Shown here piece by piece: positions 1 through 5,885 of a DNA stretch of 5,885 bases. Below the pieces are notes generated by a model. That model was given only the letters and a program-made list of their open reading frames with translations. It made no database searches and was not told where the DNA came from. Made by a program: the position numbers and the translations under genes. The DNA is from Chitinophagaceae bacterium (GTDB lineage: Bacteria > Bacteroidota > Bacteroidia > Chitinophagales > Chitinophagaceae), in assembly GCA_025455245.1 (NCBI GenBank), contig JALOMX010000150.1:1-5885 (forward strand), in the 5' to 3' direction. Each line of letters begins with the position of its first letter. Position 1 is the stretch's first letter.

Positions 1-1
1 T

Positions 2-1399
2 GCTGATGATGAACCTATGCTGTGGGGCAACTATAATGGACGGCCGGTAAGCACTATTACCATTCTCGATGGAATTGGCACAAAGCTTTCATCCAGGAAT
101 ATAATTTACGACAAGGCTTGCGACCTGGTAGAGAACAAAGTGACCCAAAGCTATTTTTCATTTACGCAAATGAATGGCAGAAAAGGATTTACTGCAACCT
201 ACTGGAACAATCGGGATAGAAATGGAAATCCTGATGCTACAGATCAGATTGACAATCCGATTAAGCTAACCACGGCCGGTGATCATGAATTTGCAAGTGG
301 TATAAAGCTGGTTGGTTTTTCTGCAAAATATGAAACTGTTTTTGAAGCACCCGAAACGGAAGAAATTGCATTTAAATGCGGCGCCACCGGTTATTTCAAC
401 CTCATTGTCAATGGCGAATCTATTACAAAATACAGCAACTGGAGAACGCTTCCTTCGCGAATAACCTACAAAGTTGAAAAGGGAAAAAAGTATAAAATAG
501 AAATTGAGTATGCACAACTGAACAACTGGCAGGCCAATATAGAATTTGATTTTGGCAAAGAAGTGGATGTTGATTTTACAAACCTTTTGGCCAGGTTGAA
601 AGATGTAGATGTGGTGGTATTTGTTGGTGGGCTTTCTACAAGACTTGAGGGGGAGGAAATGCCGGTATCATATCCCGGTTTTAAAGATGGAGACCGTACG
701 GATATTGAGTTGCCCGAAGTGCAGCGCAATTGCCTGAAAGCATTAAAAGCTGCAGGGAAGAAAGTGGTCTTTGTAAATTGTTCGGGTTCTGCCATTGCGC
801 TTACACCTGAAACAGAAAGTTGTGATGCCATACTGCAGGCATGGTATGGTGGTCAATCGGGCGGACAGGCTGTGGCCGATGTATTATTCGGGGATTATAA
901 TCCTTCAGGAAAGCTCCCGGTAACTTTTTACCGAAACAGTAATCAGCTTGCAGATATTGAAGATTATTCCATGAAGGGCAGGACATACAGATACATGTCA
1001 GATGCGCTCTATCCTTTCGGCTTTGGATTAAGTTATACCACATTCAGTATCGGAAATGCACAGATAAGTAAACCCGCTATTACGGCTGGAGAATCGGTAA
1101 TCCTTTCTATCCCCGTTGCTAATACCGGAAAAAGAGACGGCACTGAAATTGTACAGGTTTATGTACGAAAGGTGAATGATACCGATGGTCCGATTAAAAC
1201 ATTAAGGGGTTTTAAAAGGGTAAACATTGCTGCAGGTAAATCAACGACATGCTTTATCGAATTACCATACGAAGCTTTTGAGTTTTACGATGATACAAAA
1301 TTATCAATGGCTGTAACATCGGGTGAATATGAGGTTTGGTATGGAAACAGTTCTGCCGGCGGTGATATGAAAATGATGAAGGTGAATGTATTGCCCTAA
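2..1399 (+). CDS. GH3 beta-xylosidase/beta-glucosidase with PA14 insert, C-terminal part (5' truncated)
   Basis: This is the C-terminal 465 residues of a family 3 glycoside hydrolase, an exo-enzyme that removes beta-linked xylose or glucose from non-reducing ends. The reading frame is open from base 2, and the codons before the first ATG (base 17) encode ADDEP, which continues the conserved GH3 stretch ending WGNYNG. The true start is therefore upstream, and the ATG at 17 is internal. In visible-residue numbering, 1-50 begin the C-terminal alpha/beta sandwich domain, about 62-184 form an inserted PA14 domain (GFTATYW to EFDF), about 185-340 resume the sandwich domain, and about 355-460 form the fibronectin III-like domain. 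The RLEGEEM motif (E216, E218, E219) is the likely acid/base region, followed by GDRTDIELPEVQ. The N-terminal barrel with the Asp nucleophile lies outside the window; such proteins usually have about 850-900 residues. The neighbouring GH10 xylanase favours beta-xylosidase, but GH3 specificity cannot be read from this half. The family call is secure; the substrate is inferred. Confidence 0.93.
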   Translation, partial: ADDEPMLWGNYNGRPVSTITILDGIGTKLSSRNIIYDKACDLVENKVTQSYFSFTQMNGRKGFTATYWNNRDRNGNPDATDQIDNPIKLTTAGDHEFASGIKLVGFSAKYETVFEAPETEEIAFKCGATGYFNLIVNGESITKYSNWRTLPSRITYKVEKGKKYKIEIEYAQLNNWQANIEFDFGKEVDVDFTNLLARLKDVDVVVFVGGLSTRLEGEEMPVSYPGFKDGDRTDIELPEVQRNCLKALKAAGKKVVFVNCSGSAIALTPETESCDAILQAWYGGQSGGQAVADVLFGDYNPSGKLPVTFYRNSNQLADIEDYSMKGRTYRYMSDALYPFGFGLSYTTFSIGNAQISKPAITAGESVILSIPVANTGKRDGTEIVQVYVRKVNDTDGPIKTLRGFKRVNIAAGKSTTCFIELPYEAFEFYDDTKLSMAVTSGEYEVWYGNSSAGGDMKMMKVNVLP

Positions 1400-1417
1400 A
1401 TCTAAATATGTAAATTC

Positions 1418-1446
1418 ATTTTAATTAGCTAAGGATAAATTAAAAT
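1418..1446 (+). repeat. AT-only inverted repeat in the GH127 leader, AAGGA in the loop
   Basis: A perfect 9-bp inverted repeat (ATTTTAATT at 1418-1426 and AATTAAAAT at 1438-1446) encloses an 11-base loop, AGCTAAGGATA. The loop contains the only purine-rich, Shine-Dalgarno-like string (AAGGA, 1431-1435) before the GH127 ATG at 1451. Folding would bring AAGGA closer to the start codon than its linear distance of 15 bases. The stem has only A-T pairs and the gap is AT-rich, so chance is a serious alternative. It lacks the GC stem and U-tract of an intrinsic terminator. The sequence shows the repeat; any role in translation is speculation. Confidence 0.3.
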
Positions 1447-1450
1447 TATT

Positions 1451-3865
1451 ATGAATAAGGTTAAGGGAACTTTTTCTGACAGCCTGCTTAGATGGTCAAT
1501 ATTGTTGACAGCCTTATTCTTTGTAATGTTTTCACGCCAAACATCGGCACAGCAATCATTATACACCAATCAGTTTCCTTTAAGCGATGTAATATTAACC
1601 GGCGGACCATTTAAGCATGCCCGGGACCTGAACATACAAACACTATTGAAGTATGATACCGATAAACTGCTGGCAGGATATCGAAAAGAGGCTGGCTTAC
1701 CGGCAAAGGCAACTTCATTTTCCAACTGGGATGGGTTGGATGGCCATGTAGCCGGACATTATTTATCTGCCCTGGCTATGAACTTTGCTGCCACTGGCAA
1801 TGCCGAATGTAAGCAACGCCTGGACTACCTGATTTCAGAACTGAATCAATGTCAGCAAGCCAATGGGCAAATGTATCCTGATTGGGCTGCAGGCTATGTT
1901 GGCGCTGTCCCCAATGGAAAGGAATTATGGCCAAAGATTAAAAGTGGTGATATTGCGGTAATCTGGAAATATTGGGTACCCTGGTATAACGTTCATAAAA
2001 TGTATGCAGGGCTCAAGGATGCATGGTTGTATGCAGGAAATGAGGAGGCAAAAATCATCTTCCTGAAATTTTGTGATTGGGCAATTGACATCACGAAAGG
2101 ATTAAGTGATGCCCAAATGGAAGAAATGCTGGGAAATGAACATGGTGGCATGAATGAGGTATTCGCAGATGCATTTCAAATAACGGGTGACCGAAAATTC
2201 CTGGATGCTGCAAAGCGATTCTCCCATAAACAAATATTATATCCTTTATCGGCAAACAAGGATGAACTTGATAACAAGCATGCCAATACACAGGTCCCAA
2301 AAGCAATCGGGTTTCAGCGGATAGGTGAACTTGCCGGTGATGAAATTTTTTCACAGGCAGGTAAGTTCTTTTGGCAAACTGTTACCGGCAATCGTTCTCT
2401 CGCATTTGGCGGCAACAGCCGAAGGGAGTTTTTCCCTTCCGTAACATCCTGTACCGATTTTGTAAATGAGGTTGAAGGTCCGGAATCCTGTAATTCATAC
2501 AATATGATGAAGCTGACACAGCACCTTTTCCGGAAAGAGCCATCAGCAATATATATGGATTATTTCGAACGAACACTTTACAATCATATCCTCTCCACCC
2601 AACATCCAGAGCATGGCGGGTATGTGTATTTTACCCCTGCACGGCCCCGTCACTACAGGGTTTATTCTTCACCCAATCATGCTATGTGGTGTTGCGTAGG
2701 CAGTGGTATGGAAAATCATTGCAAATACAATGAGTTGATTTATACCCATATCAATGATTCGCTATATGTAAACCTCTTCATTGAATCGGAACTGAACTGG
2801 AATGAAAAAGGTGTAAAGCTAAAGCAGGAAACCAGTTTTCCTTATGAAGACCAAACGAGGGTAACAATTACAGAAGGTTCATCTGAATTTACCATAATGA
2901 TTCGTTGTCCCTTTTGGGTTAAAAATGGGGAAGTTAGTGTGGTTATTAACGGGAATCCCTTGGTGGCAAAGCCCAATAGTAATTCTTATATTAGGATTAA
3001 TCGTACCTGGAAAAAAGGAGACATAATTCAAATTACACTTCCCATGCAAACCAGAATTGAGCACATGCCTAATGTGCCGGAATATGTAGCGATCATGCAC
3101 GGCCCGGTATTGCTTGCTGCAAAAACAGGTACCGAAGACCTGAAAGGATTGGTGGCCGATGACAGCCGCTGGGGGCATATTGCAAGCGGAAAGAGATTAC
3201 CCATAGATCAAGCTCCCATTATAATAGAAGACGACATCAACTACATTACCAACAAAATTAAACCCATATCCGGCAAACCACTATCGTTTTCTGTTTCGTC
3301 CCTAAAAATGGTAAATCCTGCTGAAGTAGTACTGGAGCCATTCTTTACCCTTCATGATGTACGCTACATGATGTATTGGATGGCCTTGACAGGTAATCAA
3401 TACAAATCTTATCTCGATTCACTGGCTCTGCAGGAAAAGAAAAAACTGGAGTTACAGGCACGCACCATTGATTATGTAGCACCGGGAGAACAACAACCGG
3501 AGGCAGATCATGGAATACTTCATGTACAATCCGGGACAGGCAATCGTTTAGATGAATTTTATCGTGAGGCGCGCAGTGAAGGGTTCTTTAGTTATAAATT
3601 AAACACCAAAGGTCAAACAGGGTTGACCCTTATGGTTCGCTATTGGGGAGCAGAATGGGGCAACAGGAAGTTTGATATTTATATTGATGATGAGAAACTC
3701 ATTTCGGAGAATAATACCGGCAGGTGGAATCAATCTTCATTCAAAGACATTGAATACCGAATACCGGATGCAATGGTTGCCGGCAAGGATCACATTCGTG
3801 TAAAATTTCAGGCATTACCTGATAATACTGCAGGTGCAGTTTTTGGTATAAGATTGGTAAAATAA
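1451..3865 (+). CDS. GH127 family glycosidase (beta-L-arabinofuranosidase-like, DUF1680), exported
   Basis: This complete 804-residue enzyme belongs to GH127, retaining, zinc-dependent, cysteine-nucleophile glycosidases typified by Bifidobacterium longum HypBA1 (beta-L-arabinofuranosidase). The start at 1451 gives a signal peptide: a basic N-terminus, a hydrophobic core at about 15-27, and probable cleavage TSA|QQ after A33. The (alpha/alpha)6 catalytic domain spans about 40-450 and includes WDGLDGHVAGHY (93-104). The expected metal/nucleophile set is present: E345 and C347 in ESCNSYN, and C414-C415 in MWCCVGSG, with C414 the likely nucleophile. E326 in GGNSRREFF is a candidate acid/base. Beta-rich middle domains follow, then a DUF4986-like segment around HDVRYMMYW (635-643) and a DUF6805-like C-terminal beta-sandwich from about 677 (APGEQQPEADH), possibly carbohydrate-binding. 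It lies 51 bp after the GH3 gene and is probably co-transcribed. Bacteroidota GH127 members also include an aceric acid hydrolase acting on rhamnogalacturonan II, so the family call is firm but the sugar removed is not. Confidence 0.93.
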   Translation: MNKVKGTFSDSLLRWSILLTALFFVMFSRQTSAQQSLYTNQFPLSDVILTGGPFKHARDLNIQTLLKYDTDKLLAGYRKEAGLPAKATSFSNWDGLDGHVAGHYLSALAMNFAATGNAECKQRLDYLISELNQCQQANGQMYPDWAAGYVGAVPNGKELWPKIKSGDIAVIWKYWVPWYNVHKMYAGLKDAWLYAGNEEAKIIFLKFCDWAIDITKGLSDAQMEEMLGNEHGGMNEVFADAFQITGDRKFLDAAKRFSHKQILYPLSANKDELDNKHANTQVPKAIGFQRIGELAGDEIFSQAGKFFWQTVTGNRSLAFGGNSRREFFPSVTSCTDFVNEVEGPESCNSYNMMKLTQHLFRKEPSAIYMDYFERTLYNHILSTQHPEHGGYVYFTPARPRHYRVYSSPNHAMWCCVGSGMENHCKYNELIYTHINDSLYVNLFIESELNWNEKGVKLKQETSFPYEDQTRVTITEGSSEFTIMIRCPFWVKNGEVSVVINGNPLVAKPNSNSYIRINRTWKKGDIIQITLPMQTRIEHMPNVPEYVAIMHGPVLLAAKTGTEDLKGLVADDSRWGHIASGKRLPIDQAPIIIEDDINYITNKIKPISGKPLSFSVSSLKMVNPAEVVLEPFFTLHDVRYMMYWMALTGNQYKSYLDSLALQEKKKLELQARTIDYVAPGEQQPEADHGILHVQSGTGNRLDEFYREARSEGFFSYKLNTKGQTGLTLMVRYWGAEWGNRKFDIYIDDEKLISENNTGRWNQSSFKDIEYRIPDAMVAGKDHIRVKFQALPDNTAGAVFGIRLVK

Positions 3866-4032
3866 ACCTGCCATGTTATTATAGATATTAAAATTTATGT
3901 ATTTGGTTGAAATTAATTTATAAAACTTTTAAATTATTGATATCAACATTAATCGGGAACAAAAACTTCTTACAACCTTTTCACAATTATCATTGACTAC
4001 CATCAGAAAAAAGGAATTAAATTAAATAAGAA
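3866..4032. other. AT-rich intergenic gap between the GH127 and GH10 genes
   Basis: This 167-bp gap is strongly AT-rich and contains no plausible gene. An AT-only imperfect hairpin (arms TAATTTA at 3914-3920 and TAAATTA at 3930-3936) sits in it, but it has no GC stem and no following T-run, so I do not call a terminator. A TTTG at 3902-3905 could be a Bacteroidota -33 box, but I find no good TAnnTTTG partner at the usual distance, so no promoter is called. The gap is long enough to hold a separate promoter for the xylanase gene. An AAGGA at 4011-4015 followed by an A/T tract precedes the GH10 ATG by 17 bases, resembling the layout upstream of the GH127 gene. Confidence 0.5.
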
Positions 4033-5199
4033 ATGAATAGAAAATATTATTTTAAACCTTCAATCATTGTAGTTATCACCTTACTATTTAGTATGGTTGT
4101 TCAGGGTCAGGTTAAGGATAGTGGTGGCAAAGAGAAAACTCTGAAGGGGGCTTATAAGTCCGCCTTCAAAATGGGTGTAGCCATTAATTTTCCGATTGTT
4201 TCCGGAGGAGACAAAGCATCGCAGGATATTGTAATGCAGCATTTCAACTCCATTACGCCTGAGAATGAAATGAAAGCTGAAACTATTTGTCCCCGGCCGG
4301 GCGAATACAATTTTGGTCCGGGTGATGCCTTTGTAGAGTTTGGGCAAAAAAATAATATGTTTATGGTAGGTCATACCCTTGTATGGCATAATCAATGTCC
4401 CGCATGGTTCTTTACCAATGCTGAGGGCAAACCAAACAGTAAAGAAGAACAGATCGAACAGTTGAGGGGTTATATTGAAAAAGTGGCCGGTCGCTACAGG
4501 GGAAAGGTGCATGCGTGGGATGTGGTGAATGAGGTTATTGGTGAAGATGGAAATTACAGGCCTACTACATGGGTAAAAGCCTTTGGCAACGGAGATACCC
4601 TGGTAAAATATGCTTTCAAATTTGCCGCTCAGTATGCGCCTGATGCTGAACTTTATTATAATGATTTCAACGAATGGAGACCGGCAAAAAGGGATGGAAT
4701 TGTTCGTATGGTTCGAATGTTGCAGAAGGAGGGAATCAGGATTGATGGAATTGGTATGCAATGCCATTGGGGATTAAATTACCCGAAGAATCATTTTATT
4801 GAAGCAGCTATAGACTCTTTTGCTGCCTGTGGGGTTAAAGTGATGATCACAGAACTTGATGTGGATGTACTTCCGCTTACCAGGGAGGGGCAGATTATTG
4901 GCCAGACAATGTCTGACAGACAATTTCAATTAGAGGAATTTAAAGCATTTTTCGACCCCTACAAAAGCGGGCTGCCGGACAGTATGCAAGCAGTACTGGC
5001 GTACAGATATAAGGAACTGATGCAGATCTTTTATAATAAAAAGGATAAGATTGACAGAGTTACATTATGGGGTGTGCATGATGGTATGAGTTGGAAGAAT
5101 GGATATCCAATCCCGGAAAGGACCAATTATCCTTTGCTGTGGGACAGGCAAAGAAAACCTAAACCTGCTCTTGACTCCATCTTAAAAATACCTCAATAA
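4033..5199 (+). CDS. GH10 endo-1,4-beta-xylanase, exported
   Basis: This complete 388-residue protein is a single-domain GH10 endo-beta-1,4-xylanase, a retaining TIM-barrel enzyme that cuts the xylan backbone. The start at 4033 gives a signal peptide: basic MNRKYYFK, a hydrophobic core at about 10-23, and probable cleavage VQG|Q after G25. There is no lipobox cysteine, so the protein is probably soluble in the periplasm or released. The barrel fills about 35-385. Visible landmarks are ITPENEMK (K81), TLVWHNQ (W118, H119), the acid/base in WDVVNE (E167), YYNDFNEW (208-215), GMQCHW (H245), the nucleophile in MITELDV (E274), and TLWGVHDGMSW (344-354). An extended loop and helix at about 278-320, containing DPYKSGLPDSMQ, resembles other Bacteroidota GH10 enzymes. 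No carbohydrate-binding module, PA14 domain or type IX secretion C-terminal domain is attached, and the length is normal for a lone catalytic domain. It provides the strongest reason to link this locus to xylan; the neighbouring exo-enzymes would finish its products. Confidence 0.96.
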   Translation: MNRKYYFKPSIIVVITLLFSMVVQGQVKDSGGKEKTLKGAYKSAFKMGVAINFPIVSGGDKASQDIVMQHFNSITPENEMKAETICPRPGEYNFGPGDAFVEFGQKNNMFMVGHTLVWHNQCPAWFFTNAEGKPNSKEEQIEQLRGYIEKVAGRYRGKVHAWDVVNEVIGEDGNYRPTTWVKAFGNGDTLVKYAFKFAAQYAPDAELYYNDFNEWRPAKRDGIVRMVRMLQKEGIRIDGIGMQCHWGLNYPKNHFIEAAIDSFAACGVKVMITELDVDVLPLTREGQIIGQTMSDRQFQLEEFKAFFDPYKSGLPDSMQAVLAYRYKELMQIFYNKKDKIDRVTLWGVHDGMSWKNGYPIPERTNYPLLWDRQRKPKPALDSILKIPQ

Positions 5200-5444
5200 A
5201 AGTATTAATCTTAACCCGATGAAGGGTGATCAAATGATGATTGAAATTTTAAAAAGCTTTTCGGGACGACAGATTATAGTATTTGTTTTTAAAGCAAACT
5301 CAATAAAGCGGACAGTTAAGTGGGGAATCAAAGGGTATCATTTACTGCAGTCTTCTTTGAAAACGGAGTCGGGAATTAATTTATTAAAAGTAAAGTGTAT
5401 TCAAAGATTGGGATAGATTGTATTCGATAAGATTGAAAAAGGAA
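5200..5444. other. Intergenic gap before the GH95 gene, no supported gene
   Basis: This 245-bp gap separates the xylanase stop from the GH95 start. A 65-codon open frame (5219-5416) lies inside, but it has no recognisable domain, signal peptide or ribosome-binding context, so I treat it as chance. A 4-bp GC hairpin (ACCC 5214-5217, GGGT 5224-5227) just after the xylanase is too short and lacks a T-run, so it is not called a terminator. TTTG at 5282-5285 is preceded by AGTA rather than TAnn, so it is not a convincing -7 box. The gap is long enough for a separate GH95 promoter, but none can be identified with confidence. Confidence 0.5.
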
Positions 5445-5885
5445 ATGGAAAATAGAAATATAATTATTTTTTTTATTTTATCTTTTGTTTCAGAGGCGGT
5501 GGCGCAACATTCCGCACCGCTAACCTTGTGGTACGAGCGTCCGGCAAACGAATGGGTAGAAGCCTTGCCTGTGGGAAATGGAAGGCTTGGTGCAATGGTG
5601 TACGGGGACCCTTTTTATGAAAATATTCAACTCAATGAAAGCTCAGTATGGGCCGGTTCGCCACACCGCAACGATAATCCTTCGGCAAAAGAAGCCTTAC
5701 CGGAAATCAGAAAGCTGATCTTTGAAGGAAAATACAAAGAGGCTCAGGATATCGCTAACCAAAAGTTTATCTCAAAAATATCGCAAGGAATGCCTTATCA
5801 GACGGTTGGCAACCTCAGGCTGAAGTTTGAAGGACATGGGAATATTTCCGGGTATTATCGTGAACTTGATATTGAGAAAGCCGTA
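5445..5885 (+). CDS. GH95 alpha-L-fucosidase/alpha-L-galactosidase, N-terminal part (3' truncated)
   Basis: The first 147 codons of a GH95 enzyme run in frame to the right edge without a stop. GH95 enzymes are inverting hydrolases that remove terminal alpha-L-fucose (typically 1,2-linked) or alpha-L-galactose; full proteins usually have about 750-830 residues. The ATG at 5445 gives a signal peptide: short MENRN, hydrophobic IIIFFILSFV, and probable cleavage AVA|Q after A20. The mature part opens with the family's N-terminal beta-sandwich signature: LWYERPANEWVEALPVGNG, RLGAMVYGD, IQLNESSVWAGSPHRNDNP, then a helix (IRKLIFEGKYKEAQD) and GMPYQTVGNLRL. The catalytic (alpha/alpha)6 barrel and its acidic residues are outside the window. 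AGGA at 5440-5443 is too close to the ATG to act as a normal ribosome site; an in-frame TTG at 5433 would give a more basic N-terminus and is a possible alternative start. Next to a GH10 xylanase, the substrate may be L-galactose- or L-fucose-capped hemicellulose side chains. Family secure, sugar unresolved. Confidence 0.93.
   Translation, partial: MENRNIIIFFILSFVSEAVAQHSAPLTLWYERPANEWVEALPVGNGRLGAMVYGDPFYENIQLNESSVWAGSPHRNDNPSAKEALPEIRKLIFEGKYKEAQDIANQKFISKISQGMPYQTVGNLRLKFEGHGNISGYYRELDIEKAV

Noticed and set aside
466..831. 121-codon open frame on the - strand inside the GH3 gene
   Set aside because: It is antisense to conserved GH3 sequence with no recognisable domain; the other antisense frames in the GH3 and GH127 genes are similar shadows.
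3914..3936. Hairpin after the GH127 gene as a transcription terminator
   Set aside because: The stem is only A-T pairs with a partly paired loop, has no GC core and no following T-run, and occurs in DNA where such repeats are expected by chance.
4084..4767. 227-codon open frame on the - strand inside the xylanase gene
   Set aside because: It lies antisense to an unmistakable GH10 gene with all catalytic motifs, and its translation shows no family features. It is best explained as a shadow of the coding strand's codon use.
5214..5227. ACCC/GGGT hairpin just after the xylanase stop as a terminator
   Set aside because: The stem has only 4 bp and no T-run follows it.
5278..5285. Bacteroidota -7 promoter box (TAnnTTTG) upstream of GH95
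   Set aside because: Only the TTTG half matches, the first two bases are AG instead of TA, and there is no clear -33 TTTG at the right distance.
5219..5416. 65-codon open frame on the + strand in the gap before GH95
   Set aside because: It has no recognisable domain, no signal peptide and no ribosome-binding context, its composition is unlike the neighbouring genes, and it lies in AT-rich intergenic DNA. A homologue search finding conserved small proteins would overturn this.
1..5885. CRISPR array, insertion sequence, tRNA/rRNA gene or riboswitch
   Set aside because: I saw no regularly spaced repeats, transposase-like protein, terminal inverted repeats or conserved RNA motifs on either strand; the window is almost fully occupied by four glycoside hydrolase genes.

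Overview
The window looks like part of a plant-polysaccharide degradation locus from a member of the Bacteroidota. The evidence is the protein families and their Bacteroidota-type domain layouts (GH3 with an inserted PA14 domain; GH127 followed by DUF4986-like and DUF6805-like domains), the exported proteins with a Gln just after the predicted cleavage site, moderate-to-low GC, AT-rich gaps, and no standard Shine-Dalgarno sites. I cannot place it below phylum; a Chitinophagia- or Sphingobacteriia-like soil or plant-litter organism is a guess.

Layout, all on the + strand: (1) the C-terminal half of a GH3 beta-xylosidase/beta-glucosidase, cut by the left edge (2-1399); (2) a complete GH127 enzyme of the beta-L-arabinofuranosidase family (1451-3865), 51 bp downstream; (3) a 167-bp AT-rich gap, then a complete GH10 endo-beta-1,4-xylanase (4033-5199); (4) a 245-bp gap with no convincing gene, then the first 147 codons of a GH95 alpha-L-fucosidase/alpha-L-galactosidase (5445-5885), cut by the right edge.

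Together the genes suggest breakdown of a decorated xylan or a mixed cell-wall glycan. GH10 would cut the xylan backbone, GH3 would trim xylo-oligosaccharides from the non-reducing end, GH127 would remove L-arabinofuranose-type (or related) side groups, and GH95 would remove alpha-L-fucose or alpha-L-galactose caps. The three visible N-termini carry type I signal peptides without a lipobox, so these enzymes are probably periplasmic. No SusC/SusD transporter, regulator, RNA gene, mobile element or CRISPR array lies in the window.

I found no evidence for a new kind of biological system. The most interesting points are the substrate implied by combining GH127 and GH95 with a xylanase, and a small AT-only inverted repeat in the leader of the GH127 gene.
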